Shown here: positions 7,513-15,414 of the stretch, piece by piece
Layout: the number at the start of each line of letters is the position of its first letter
How positions within the stretch are numbered: the stretch's first letter is position 1
From: Planctomycetota bacterium
GTDB lineage: Bacteria; Planctomycetota; Phycisphaerae; Phycisphaerales; SM1A02
Assembly: GCA_014381305.1 (NCBI GenBank)
Contig: JACNLW010000033.1
Location: 1 to 32,377 of the forward strand
DNA length: 32,377 nucleotides
Reading direction: 5' to 3'
Made by a program: the position numbers and the translations under genes
The notes under the pieces: generated by a model
Seen by the model: the letters and a program-made list of their open reading frames with translations, nothing else
Databases searched by the model: none
Told to the model about the DNA's origin: nothing

Positions 7513-9155
7513 ACTTCGAGTGGTACTACATTAAACAGATCAACATCGACAAGACCAAGATCGCTGAGTTTTAGTTTTGGAATGACAGAGAGTGGTAGAA
7601 AACTAAGTGGCATAAACGGATCATCAAGCGGGCATCCGAGTTGATGAATTGCATCGAGCACCGCTTGTTGTTTTTGAATGACAACTGGCGCTGGTTCATC
7701 CGACATTAAGCCGGCAATTGATAGCGGCAAACTCGCGAGTACTTTGCCACCAGCGACGACGCACTGTCCGCCTTGCGGGCTTAAAGTCTGTGTTGCAAGC
7801 AACATGTCACTATCGTTGTCGCCGACAACTGCAATGTTGTGAGCATCATGCCCAACAGTAGAGGCAATCGCTCCACCTTGAAAGTTGAACCCTCTAACGA
7901 AACCAAGTCCAATGTTCCCTGTATTGTGATGCCGTTCGATCACTGCCATCTTTAAGACGTCTGCATCGGTTGAGTTGAGGTGGAGTTCTTCAGTAAAGAG
8001 TTGCCCTGGAATGAGACCAATAACACGAATAGGTTCAGAACGTACCTTGATGGAAAATGATTCTTGGGCAATCGTTGGAGGAAGGGACACACTATTTTTT
8101 GCAGGCGTCCAGTCTAGATTTGTTGCACAGGGTGAAATCATTTCTCCGTTTTGCGCGACTAAATTTCCGTGATGCCACGTTTGTTTTACTTTAAAGTTGC
8201 ATAGATCATCAAAGATGATCAAGTTGGCAAACCGCCCTGTTTCGATCGAACCTTCTCGGTGTAAACCATAATGAATCGCTGGATGGATTGTGGCAATGCA
8301 GATTGCAAGAATCGGATCGAGACCGAGTGCGATTGATTTTCGAATGATGTGATCAATGTGTCCTTCATTTTTTAAATCTGCAGGGTGCCGGTCATCTGTG
8401 CAAAAGCAAATTTGGTGTGCGTTCTCTGGCGTGATGATTGGAAGGAGTGCTTCTAAGTTTCTCGCAGCGCTTCCCTCTCGGATATAAATTTGCAAACCCG
8501 CATCGAGTTTTTCTTGCGCTTCGTCAGCAGATGTTGATTCGTGATCACTTGAAATTCCAGAAGCAACGTATTTGAGTAGATCTTTGCCTCGAAGTCCCGG
8601 ACAATGCCCATCTATTTTTTTGCCAAGTCGCAATCCCATTCGTATTTTTTTATGTACTTCAGGGTCATCGTGAATGACTCCCGGAAAATTCATCATTTCG
8701 GCAAGCGCGATGACTCTTTCATCCTCAAAAAGCGGTTCGAGATCGTCTGCAAGAAGGGTTGCGCCGCTTGTCTCAAGTGGTGAAGCGGGAACGCAAGAAC
8801 TTGCAGCGAAGAAGCAGTCGATAGGAAGATCTTTTGCATCATCCATGATGAGTTTGATGCCGGGTATGCCGAGGACGTTTGCGATTTCATGGGGATCTAG
8901 AACAACAGTAGTTGTCCCGTGCGGCACGGCGAGATTACAAAATCCAGATGGTGGTAACATCGTAGACTCAACATGCATGTGCGCGTCTATGAGTCCTGGG
9001 GCAACGAATGCACCATCTACGTCGATTTTTTCTTTTGCATTGGTCGAATCGAAAGTAATTCTTCCCTGTTTAATCCCAATATCTTTTTGAATGATGGTCC
9101 GAGTTGTGACGTCAACGAGTTGACAATTAGTTAGAAGAACGTCAGCAGTCGTCAT
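7509..9155 (-). CDS. ade: Adenine deaminase
   Basis: This 548-residue amidohydrolase converts adenine to hypoxanthine and ammonia. The metal-binding DAHMHVEST (His59, His61), the DPHEIANVLG block near residue 87, FFAASSCVPASPLETSGA, SSDHESTSADEA and CTDDRHPADL match bacterial Ade, and the C-terminal domain has the conserved VGHDAHNIAVVGDND and the GGQCVVAGG region. Length fits the family (about 550-600 residues). It lies between an ATP-grasp gene and a UPF0173 gene with ATGA overlaps on both sides. Together with the nucleoside-type permease encoded at 3278-4585 it suggests purine salvage. Confidence 0.93.
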   Translation of the reverse strand: MTTADVLLTNCQLVDVTTRTIIQKDIGIKQGRITFDSTNAKEKIDVDGAFVAPGLIDAHMHVESTMLPPSGFCNLAVPHGTTTVVLDPHEIANVLGIPGIKLIMDDAKDLPIDCFFAASSCVPASPLETSGATLLADDLEPLFEDERVIALAEMMNFPGVIHDDPEVHKKIRMGLRLGKKIDGHCPGLRGKDLLKYVASGISSDHESTSADEAQEKLDAGLQIYIREGSAARNLEALLPIITPENAHQICFCTDDRHPADLKNEGHIDHIIRKSIALGLDPILAICIATIHPAIHYGLHREGSIETGRFANLIIFDDLCNFKVKQTWHHGNLVAQNGEMISPCATNLDWTPAKNSVSLPPTIAQESFSIKVRSEPIRVIGLIPGQLFTEELHLNSTDADVLKMAVIERHHNTGNIGLGFVRGFNFQGGAIASTVGHDAHNIAVVGDNDSDMLLATQTLSPQGGQCVVAGGKVLASLPLSIAGLMSDEPAPVVIQKQQAVLDAIHQLGCPLDDPFMPLSFLPLSVIPKLKLSDLGLVDVDLFNVVPLEV

Positions 9156-9829
9156 TCTGATTCTAACTCAACTGCATCACTTGGTTCCATGACGAGAACT
9201 TCAACTTTTTCTGGAGCGAACCTTGTAACGTCTACTTCGATGGGTGGCCACGTGTTGTAGTGCATTGGAATTGCAGTAGGTGCGCCGATGAGTTCAGCAG
9301 CTGCCGCTGCCATTTCAGGCCCCATTGTGAATCGGTCGCCGATTGGAAGCATTGCGATATCTGGTTTGAAAATATCACCGATGAGTTCCATGTCAGAAAA
9401 GAGGGAGGTGTCGCCCGCGTGGTAAAAGACAGCGCCATCGAATTCAATGACAAGCCCACATGGCATGCCCATGTATCTGCCATTAAAACTAGAGGAATGA
9501 AATGCTTGCGTGAATGAAATTGCACCGAATTCTGTTTCAATTCGGCCGCCGGGATTTCCTGGTTCGCATTTTTCATGCCCTTGTTCTTGGAGGTACTCGC
9601 AAATTTCGTATGCTGCAAAAACCGTTGCATCATTCGCTTTGGCGATGGGCTCGCAGTCGGCAAAGTGATCAAAATGACCATGTGTGATGGCAATGTGGGT
9701 GCATTTGACCTCACTAGCTTCGATTTTCGCTACGGGGTTATCAGTAAAAAATGGATCGATGAGAAGGGCGTGCGTCCCATTTTCGATCGTGAAAGCTGAT
9801 TGACCATGAAAAGTTAGTTTGATTGGCAT
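9152..9829 (-). CDS. UPF0173 metal-dependent hydrolase (metallo-beta-lactamase fold)
   Basis: This 225-residue protein has the metal-binding THGHFDHF (His50, His52, Asp54, His55), HAGDTSLFSD (His137, Asp140) and a C-terminal PMHYNTWP histidine, which is the UPF0173/YtkL pattern of the metallo-beta-lactamase fold. Its substrate is not established. It is the first gene of the operon that continues into ade and overlaps it by ATGA (9152-9155). On the minus strand TACCAT (9841-9836) ends 6 nt before the ATG and no Shine-Dalgarno is seen, so the operon mRNA may be leaderless. Confidence 0.9.
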   Translation of the reverse strand: MPIKLTFHGQSAFTIENGTHALLIDPFFTDNPVAKIEASEVKCTHIAITHGHFDHFADCEPIAKANDATVFAAYEICEYLQEQGHEKCEPGNPGGRIETEFGAISFTQAFHSSSFNGRYMGMPCGLVIEFDGAVFYHAGDTSLFSDMELIGDIFKPDIAMLPIGDRFTMGPEMAAAAAELIGAPTAIPMHYNTWPPIEVDVTRFAPEKVEVLVMEPSDAVELESE

Positions 9830-9835
9830 TGTGGC

Positions 9836-9858
9836 ATGGTACCACTAAGACCGCGGTC
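9836..9858 (-). promoter_or_regulatory. -10-like TACCAT with an adjacent GACCGCGGTC palindrome, start of the UPF0173 operon
   Basis: On the minus strand the perfect palindrome GACCGCGGTC (9858-9849) is followed 7 nt later by TACCAT (9841-9836), and the ATG comes 6 nt after that. The palindrome is the core of the REP-like motif found elsewhere in the window and sits where a regulator could touch RNA polymerase. Function is inferred. Confidence 0.4.
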
Positions 9859-9865
9859 AACTGCT

Positions 9866-10140
9866 TTATTTCACTTGGGATCAGTACTTGGGAATAAACT
9901 CACCCCCGGTGAATTATGGGAAATGCACGCCGAATATCAAGAAACTCACCGGGGGTGAGTTTCTTAGACCGCGGGTGAATTAATCGCGTCATATTGCGTT
10001 ATCTAATCTGGGTGCTCTATTTGCGATTATTTCACCCGGGGTCAGTACTTGGAAATAAACTCACCCTCGGTGAGTTTATGGGAAATGCACGCCGAATATC
10101 AAGAAACTCACCGGGGGTGAGTTTACATGGCAGGGATCAG
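9866..10140. repeat. Intergenic palindromic repeat cluster (duplicated block around a REPIN-like element)
   Basis: Two near-identical blocks (9881-9962 and 10042-10124) run TCAGTACTTGG, AATAAACTCACC, an inverted copy, a unique stretch ATGGGAAATGCACGCC, then AAACTCACC-GGG-GGTGAGTTT. The last 47 bp of each (9916-9962 and 10078-10124) are identical; the rest differs at about five positions. Between them lies the REPIN-like element at 9967-10043. A further GGGATCAGACCC remnant follows near 10134. The cluster fills the divergent gap between the UPF0173 gene and the gene at 10238 and holds no open reading frame of note. Confidence 0.85.
9967..10043 (-). repeat. REPIN-like element, copy 1
   Basis: This 77-bp element has inverted ends, GACCSCGGGTGAAWTAAT followed by CGC on both sides, and a variable centre. 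Its reverse complement matches 22586-22660 at both ends (about 24 bp left, about 25 bp right, plus TAACGCAA inside), while the middle differs. Two inverted REP-type sequences around a short spacer are the definition of a REPIN, a non-autonomous element usually moved by a RAYT transposase. No transposase gene is present in the window. Confidence 0.75.
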
Positions 10141-10146
10141 ACCCAG

Positions 10147-10175
10147 TTGACAGACAAGATTGGTATGGGTACTAT
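10147..10175 (+). promoter_or_regulatory. Near-consensus sigma-70 promoter
   Basis: TTGACA (10147-10152), a 17-bp spacer and TACTAT (10170-10175) form the best promoter in the window. Transcription would start near 10182 and give a leader of about 55 nt carrying AAAGGA before the ATG at 10238. The -35 box begins about 23 bp after the end of the repeat block. Confidence 0.75.
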
Positions 10176-10237
10176 TCGGCGTAATTGAGAATGAGACTCA
10201 GTACCAAAAACAAACACTAGTTAAAAGGACCATTGCC

Positions 10238-10990
10238 ATGTTTAAATATTTCATACCAGTACTTTTATTGCTCATCGGGAGCATGCCTAAAGTTGCGATT
10301 GCCTCATCCCGCTCAACGCCTTGGCTTTACCAGCCAAGAACGATGACTAAGGGCGATGTCGAATACGAACAGTGGGTCACATGGAAGACAAACAAGAAAA
10401 GTGATTCCCGTTTTGAAGAATTTCGTTTTCGACATGAAATTGAATGGGGTGTAACCGATGAATTTCAACTTGCTTTTTACGTTGCAGATTGGCGGCACAA
10501 ACGAACCTCGACCGAGGAGCACACATATTTTCACGACGTTGCAGTTGAAGCAATCTATCAACTTCAAGCACCCAATCCAGATCAACTCGGCACTGCACTC
10601 TATGGCGAAGTGAAATATGGCTCGGACTTCTTTGAACTTGAAGGGAAACTCTTGCTTGAGAAGGAACTGGATCAGATCAGTCTTTTGTACAACTTCACAA
10701 TTGAAGCAGAATGGGAAGGGCAAGATTTTGATGAGGACAAGGGAAAAATTGAAAACGCCTTTGCGATTACGTATCAACCAACACCATCGCTTACACTTGG
10801 AGCACAAGCAATTTGGGAAATAGAATTTCCAGATTGGTCAGAACAAGGTGATGATGTTGTTTCAATTGGCCCATCGATCTCTTACCAATCCGATGGTTGG
10901 TGGATTAGTGTATCACCTATTTTTCAGTTAACGAACATTGATACTGAACCAGATCTTCAACTTCGCATGCTTTTTGGTCTAGACTTTTGA
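10238..10990 (+). CDS. Putative outer-membrane beta-barrel protein, function unknown
   Basis: This 250-residue protein has a Sec signal peptide (MFKYFIPVLLLLIGS, cleavage probably near IASS) and a mature part of alternating hydrophobic/polar strands rich in Trp, Tyr and Phe, ending in a terminal phenylalanine (MLFGLDF), as outer-membrane barrels do. I do not recognise a specific family. The start is the ATG at 10238 because AAAGGA lies about 8 nt upstream and the signal peptide begins there; upstream in-frame codons (from 10160) fall in the promoter and leader. The cytochrome gene follows with a TGATG overlap, so the two are translated together and may act together at the cell envelope. Confidence 0.75.
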   Translation: MFKYFIPVLLLLIGSMPKVAIASSRSTPWLYQPRTMTKGDVEYEQWVTWKTNKKSDSRFEEFRFRHEIEWGVTDEFQLAFYVADWRHKRTSTEEHTYFHDVAVEAIYQLQAPNPDQLGTALYGEVKYGSDFFELEGKLLLEKELDQISLLYNFTIEAEWEGQDFDEDKGKIENAFAITYQPTPSLTLGAQAIWEIEFPDWSEQGDDVVSIGPSISYQSDGWWISVSPIFQLTNIDTEPDLQLRMLFGLDF

Positions 10991-11304
10991 TGTATAAAAT
11001 ACTATTCATATTTGCACTTGCATTCTTATTTGTTGGCTGCATGGATGTGACCAAAGTAGCGCCAAAAATCAATACATTAGGTTTGCATCAAAACATTGCG
11101 ATGCTCGAACTCGGAAGAGATGTCTACATCAACCAGTGCACGAAATGTCACAATGCAGTGCGGATTACACGGTACTCACAACAACAATGGGACAATGAGA
11201 TTATGGAAGACATGATCCTTAAATCAAAATTGTCGAAATCTCAAGCAGCCGCAGTGACTGCTTATGTTCGAGCAGTATTAGAGAATAGTGTGACGCTGCA
11301 TTAA
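10990..11304 (+). CDS. Small c-type cytochrome lipoprotein
   Basis: This 104-residue protein has a lipoprotein signal ending in FVGC and one heme-attachment motif CTKCH in the context LGRDVYINQCTKCHNAVR, followed by a helical C-terminal part (LSKSQAAAVTAYVRAVLE) typical of small class I cytochromes. It probably carries electrons at the outer face of a membrane; the partner is unknown. The ATG shares its A with the TGA of the upstream barrel gene (10988-10992, TGATG). Its TAA overlaps the TAA of the convergent PEP-CTERM gene within a TTAA palindrome (11301-11304). Confidence 0.8.
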   Translation: MYKILFIFALAFLFVGCMDVTKVAPKINTLGLHQNIAMLELGRDVYINQCTKCHNAVRITRYSQQQWDNEIMEDMILKSKLSKSQAAAVTAYVRAVLENSVTLH

Positions 11305-12020
11305 GTGCGACGTCGTCGTCCCGCGCTAAGACCAGCGAGTGCAAGTAAAGCAATCGCGCCCGGTGCAGGAACGAACTGGTGTGAAAATGCATATTGCCCC
11401 AGCACAGAAAAGGCTGCTTGTTCTGCAACAGACCATCCATCATCCCCGTAGGTAATGAACTGGATTGGGTCAGGTGCGTACTCCGTAAAATCAACATCGT
11501 AGAGATTAGTCGTGCCATTTTGAGCAGCGGTGACATCACCCCAAGCAAAGCCAGCCGAGGTTTGATCATCGTCCCAAGCAAGAAGGGCAGTGACAAGTTG
11601 CGTATTGTTTCCCATGTCATACCAATCAACGTCGGATCCTGTATCGCCGCTTGCAAACCAGTTGGTGTCAGATCCAGTTGTTGCTGAAATACCAATAAAC
11701 TGATCAGGCACACTGCCTGAAGGAGTATTTATGGGAACCCCACCGAATAGGCCAATAAAAGACATTCCAGAATCAGTACTTGCAAGCAAAAAAGACAGCC
11801 GCCCCTCAGTCTCAATGCCATCGTTTTGTAGAACTTGGGCAAGAATATCGAGTTCGCTCATGGTAAATGAAGTGTCACTTCCGCCAAGAATGCCCCCAAT
11901 TTGACCCGCTTCAAGGTTAAATGAACCATCCACTGTGTCAATAGAGACATAATCACCAAGAGCCAATTGGGACAGGGCCAAGGACGTAACTAGGATTGTA
12001 AAACCAATAGTTTTGTGCAT
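11301..12020 (-). CDS. Secreted PEP-CTERM-like protein
   Basis: This 239-residue protein has an N-terminal signal peptide (about residues 1-22), an acidic, Gly/Ser/Thr/Asp-rich body with repeated GSD-type turns, and a C-terminal sorting signal: VPAPGA, hydrophobic ALLALAGL, then RRRR. This is the Phycisphaerae variant of PEP-CTERM, recognised by an exosortase and released or anchored at the surface. The body has no recognisable enzyme motif; a surface or extracellular-matrix role is inferred. It is a single-gene unit whose end overlaps the cytochrome gene by 4 bp. Confidence 0.8.
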   Translation of the reverse strand: MHKTIGFTILVTSLALSQLALGDYVSIDTVDGSFNLEAGQIGGILGGSDTSFTMSELDILAQVLQNDGIETEGRLSFLLASTDSGMSFIGLFGGVPINTPSGSVPDQFIGISATTGSDTNWFASGDTGSDVDWYDMGNNTQLVTALLAWDDDQTSAGFAWGDVTAAQNGTTNLYDVDFTEYAPDPIQFITYGDDGWSVAEQAAFSVLGQYAFSHQFVPAPGAIALLALAGLSAGRRRRT

Positions 12021-12128
12021 CTATATGCTCTCATCGACTTGATTTGATCTCAGTCTAAGGACTAATTACGTACGATTAATGAACAAAGTTGAAGTTATTT
12101 ACCAAATAAACGGTAAAAACTACCTATT

Positions 12129-12154
12129 TTTACAAAATAGGGGCAACAAGCCCC
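12129..12154 (-). terminator. Probable rho-independent terminator overlapping the 3' end of cls
   Basis: On the minus strand GGGGC-TTGTT-GCCCC (12154-12140) is followed by TATTTTGT. The hairpin is encoded by the last codons of the cardiolipin synthase gene (VGLVAPIL) and the T-rich stretch overlaps its stop codon. It would end the murC-to-cls transcript. Confidence 0.5.
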
Positions 12155-13590
12155 ACAGCATTTTGCCAAAGCTTCCTGCCAAGTGACCAATCTGAGACAG
12201 TTGTTGCGCTTAAAAGTGTTGAATTATCAATATAGGATTGCTGTAAAAACCGCAAATGGCTCGCGAAATCACTGTCAAATGCGAGCATACTAATTTCGAA
12301 ATTCAATTCTAAACTTCTTCGATCTAAGTTTGCAGACCCGATCAAAGCGAGGCTCTTGTCAATCGTCACCGTTTTCGCATGAAGTAAACCACCATGAAAT
12401 TCATGAATGTGCACACCCGCATCGAGCAAACGAGCGAACCTGCTTTTACTCGCTGCAGCGACCAGTCGAGAATCATTTCTCGCTGGAACGACAAGGTGTG
12501 TTTGCACTCCGCGACTTGCTGCAATTCGTAAAGCAGATTCTGTTGAAGTATCTGGAGAAAAATATGGAGTTGTAATAACAAGTTCATCTCTAGCACTATG
12601 AAATACTGTTTGTAATAAATCGGGAAGCGCTTGATTATTACTGTTGGGTCCAGTCGCCATAAATTGGACAGGGAATCCGCCTTCGACAGTCTGAACTGTT
12701 TCACGCAACATCGAAGATAAATTTTCATCACTGTCCATGAACCAGTCTTGAACAAAGACTGATTGGAGTTCTCTAACAGCAGGTCCAACAAGTCGAACTG
12801 AGGCATCAACCCAAGGAGCAAATTTTGGTTTCGGTGCAAACGAAGGCTCAGCAATATTCTGACTGCCAACGTAACCAATTGCGTTATCAATCACTGCGAT
12901 TTTCCGGTGATTGCGTAAATCAAGTCGAACAAGCATCGCTCGAAGAAGATTCGCAGGGAGTGCTGCAGTCACTTGCACACCAGAGTCACGCAATTGCTTA
13001 CAGTGCGTTGAACGCAGATAATCTTTTGAGCCGACCGCGTCAATGAGGAGCCTGCACGCTACGCCTCTCTTAGCGGCGTTTGACAATGCACGTGCAATTT
13101 TTGCGCCTGCCTGATCGTCAAGCATGATGTAGGAAAGAATGTGACAATGCGCAGTTGCTTCGTCAATGTCTTTTGCAAGGGAAGCAATCATTTCTTCTGA
13201 ATCACCAAACAATTTTGCATCGTTCCCCCCAATTACCGTAGAAGCACCTACAGCTTCGGCAATACTTGCTATTGGTTGGTAGTCACTAACAACACAGCCT
13301 TGCGTGTGGCCTTCCTCTGGGCAATGAGAAGCATACCCTGAGGGAATAAGTGTTAATATTTCTTTGTGCCGCTTCCTACGGAGTGCTCCAAGACGTGTAG
13401 TGCCAAATAGCAAGTAAATAGCAGAACCGACAAACGGTAAAGCAACAAGCAACAGGATCCAAGCAAGTTTTGCAGATGGAGTTTTTTTTCGTTGCAAAAG
13501 TACTACGAAAATCATACATATTTTGAAAATAAGTTCGCCAATAAATAATATGACTGTCCACGACGCTTCGTTCATAGTGGCAAGATACAC
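12130..13590 (-). CDS. cls: Cardiolipin synthase (phospholipase D superfamily)
   Basis: This 486-residue membrane protein has two N-terminal hydrophobic segments (about 12-33 and 41-62, PLDc_N type) and two HKD motifs: HRKIAVID (His228, Lys230, Asp235) and HAKTVTID (His404, Lys406, Asp411), each followed by GS.N. It should join two phosphatidylglycerols into cardiolipin. GTG at 13590 is preferred as start since GGGAG lies about 5 nt upstream; ATG at 13575 is the alternative. It is the last gene of the murC-murB-ddl-ftsQ-like operon, 18 nt after the FtsQ-like gene, an unusual place for cls. Confidence 0.92.
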   Translation of the reverse strand: MYLATMNEASWTVILFIGELIFKICMIFVVLLQRKKTPSAKLAWILLLVALPFVGSAIYLLFGTTRLGALRRKRHKEILTLIPSGYASHCPEEGHTQGCVVSDYQPIASIAEAVGASTVIGGNDAKLFGDSEEMIASLAKDIDEATAHCHILSYIMLDDQAGAKIARALSNAAKRGVACRLLIDAVGSKDYLRSTHCKQLRDSGVQVTAALPANLLRAMLVRLDLRNHRKIAVIDNAIGYVGSQNIAEPSFAPKPKFAPWVDASVRLVGPAVRELQSVFVQDWFMDSDENLSSMLRETVQTVEGGFPVQFMATGPNSNNQALPDLLQTVFHSARDELVITTPYFSPDTSTESALRIAASRGVQTHLVVPARNDSRLVAAASKSRFARLLDAGVHIHEFHGGLLHAKTVTIDKSLALIGSANLDRRSLELNFEISMLAFDSDFASHLRFLQQSYIDNSTLLSATTVSDWSLGRKLWQNAVGLVAPIL

Positions 13591-13608
13591 GAAAGCTCCC
13601 TAAGGGAA

Positions 13609-14517
13609 TCAAAAACCAATTTTTGCGATTCGATCTGGCTGGGTAATGTCAAGACCAACAGATCTTCCGCGGTCGATTGCACCATGATCCCGATAGATAT
13701 GATCAAGTCTTTCTATTTTTTCGCTCGCTAGCGCTTCCAAGCCATTTTCTTGGCCGGGAGCCGAGCCCCAAACTAAACGACACGGAGTTTCAGTAACGAG
13801 GGACAGTGAACCATCACTCGACCAATTTGATAAGTCAATCTCGCTGACCTGTAATGCCCATGGCTTATCATAAATTAAACGCAATACTTGAAGCGCAGCG
13901 ATGACGTCACCGCCGTCCCACCGTAAACCCGGTCGTTGTGGTGCGGCGTGCTTAGGAGCGTTGAGGGTGACAAAGTGATAGCCAGAAGAAACTATTCTGC
14001 CTTCACGATTTGGCAAGATCATTCCCATTGCGTCTATAAAACGCGCGCCATTTGTGGTTCGAACTCTCGCGTGTGGTATTAAAAAAGTTGCATTAACTTG
14101 TGCGTGCGAAGAGTCTTCCCAAGAGACTTGATCAACTGCAGCAAACCAGCCAGTACTTTCAAGTGCATGTGATGCATTGATCAGTCCTTGCCGTCCGACA
14201 GGAATCGCAGCGAGGTGTGATCTCACTAAGTCTTGTAGTTCGGTGAGCAACGATGCGTCGAGCCAAACAGGGGGGGCATCGAAAGTTACAACGAGATCTT
14301 TTGCTGCAATTCGAGTTGCTCTTAAACTTGGGACGCTCAGTGCAGTCACCGTGATCAGCCCACCAATTGTGAGAATCCACGCAATAGTGATTGGTGATCG
14401 GAAAATCAGAAAGAACGCTTGTGTGCAATGCAGCAACAGCGCTCCAAATGAAGCGAATGCATTTCGAATAAAGATAAATCGTTTTCGGTGTCGACGTGCC
14501 ATGGCGTACCACAACAT
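13609..14517 (-). CDS. FtsQ/DivIB-like cell-division membrane protein (divergent)
   Basis: This 302-residue protein has a basic N-terminus (ARRHRKR), hydrophobic stretches at about 20-39 and 42-63, and a large extracytoplasmic part. Features that recall FtsQ are ALESTGWFAAVDQVSWEDSSHAQVNATFLIPHARVRT (compare the FtsQ beta-domain pattern of a 'PWV..A.V.R.WP..L.V.V.E..P.A' strand), then FIDAMGMILP ('VD..G..F') and a closing LDITQPDRIAKI ('DLR..D.+A'). The strongest argument is position: directly after murC-murB-ddl, where ftsQ sits in the classical dcw cluster. Overall similarity is weak. Starts possible at TTG 14523, ATG 14517 or ATG 14502; none has a clear ribosome site. Confidence 0.6.
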   Translation of the reverse strand: MLWYAMARRHRKRFIFIRNAFASFGALLLHCTQAFFLIFRSPITIAWILTIGGLITVTALSVPSLRATRIAAKDLVVTFDAPPVWLDASLLTELQDLVRSHLAAIPVGRQGLINASHALESTGWFAAVDQVSWEDSSHAQVNATFLIPHARVRTTNGARFIDAMGMILPNREGRIVSSGYHFVTLNAPKHAAPQRPGLRWDGGDVIAALQVLRLIYDKPWALQVSEIDLSNWSSDGSLSLVTETPCRLVWGSAPGQENGLEALASEKIERLDHIYRDHGAIDRGRSVGLDITQPDRIAKIGF

Positions 14518-14529
14518 CGGCAAATATTA

Positions 14530-15414
14530 TCAATTGTCTTGAGTTGCGGATTCGATCAATTTTGTACAAAGCATTGTCATGTCCAAGCCAGTGTGTAATG
14601 CAGCCATGGGCAGCAAAGAATGATCTGTAAATCCTGGCATGGTGTTGACTTCTAAGAACCAAAGTCCATCATCATCAATAATAAAATCAACTCTTGCGAG
14701 ATCTCGAATGTTCATTTCTTTTACGATTTCTAATGCCCCAAAAACACACGTTTGATCTGGAAGTTGTGGGTCAAGAATGTATCTCGTATCGTCGCGTTCA
14801 TATTTGGCTGCGAAATCATAGTTGCCTGTAAATGGCACAATCTCAATTACAGGTAGAGGGTTTCCACAGACAACACTGACTGTAATCTCACGACCTTGTT
14901 TATAGGATTCAGCAAGTACTATGTTTCGATGTTGCAGGAGTTTTGGAAGGGCAACTTGAACCTCTTGTTCACTTTTACAAATAACGATGTCAACACTTGA
15001 GCCATCATCGGTTGGTTTTAAGACAAGTGGGGGTTGAAGATCACAGATTGGGGTCGTGATTTTTTCCCAGTTGGGAGTTTGAATACCAATATTTTGTGCA
15101 ATTTGTTTACTAGCGATTTTATCCATCGCCTTTGCCGAAGCAATACTGCCAGACCCGACAAATGGAATATTGGTTTGTTCAAGAATTTGTTGTAGTGGTC
15201 CCCCCTCACCATACGGACCGTGGAGTACTGGAAAAATAACATCTGCTTTTAAGGCGACTAGTTCTTCTACAGTCGGCATTTCGATTAACTCTAAGGTTGT
15301 ATGAAACGCTGGGTTTTTTTTAAGTGCTATTGAAACAGCAGTTCCAGATTCAATAGAGATTTCCCTTTCAGCATCAGGTCCTCCGATGAGGACTACGACA
15401 TGTGGCTTGCTCAT
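14530..15414 (-). CDS. ddl: D-alanine--D-alanine ligase
   Basis: This 294-residue ATP-grasp enzyme makes D-Ala-D-Ala for peptidoglycan. It shows the N-terminal VVLIGGPDAEREISIESG, the HGPYGEGGPLQQILEQ block, FVGSGSIASAKAMDK, LKPTDDGSSVDI in the ATP-binding region and FLEVNTMPGFTDHSLLP with the metal-binding Glu and Asn. Length is at the short end of the family. ATG at 15414 overlaps the murB stop (ATGA, 15411-15414), so it is translationally coupled with murB. Confidence 0.95.
   Translation of the reverse strand: MSKPHVVVLIGGPDAEREISIESGTAVSIALKKNPAFHTTLELIEMPTVEELVALKADVIFPVLHGPYGEGGPLQQILEQTNIPFVGSGSIASAKAMDKIASKQIAQNIGIQTPNWEKITTPICDLQPPLVLKPTDDGSSVDIVICKSEQEVQVALPKLLQHRNIVLAESYKQGREITVSVVCGNPLPVIEIVPFTGNYDFAAKYERDDTRYILDPQLPDQTCVFGALEIVKEMNIRDLARVDFIIDDDGLWFLEVNTMPGFTDHSLLPMAALHTGLDMTMLCTKLIESATQDN

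Noticed and set aside
12366-12890. Minus-strand 174-codon frame inside cls
   Set aside because: Same strand, other frame; low-complexity Leu/Gln-rich translation with no domain, while the cls frame has two intact HKD motifs.
14177-14542. Plus-strand 121-codon frame opposite the FtsQ-like gene
   Set aside because: Ser/Arg/Ala-rich shadow of the minus-strand gene, with no ribosome site or domain.
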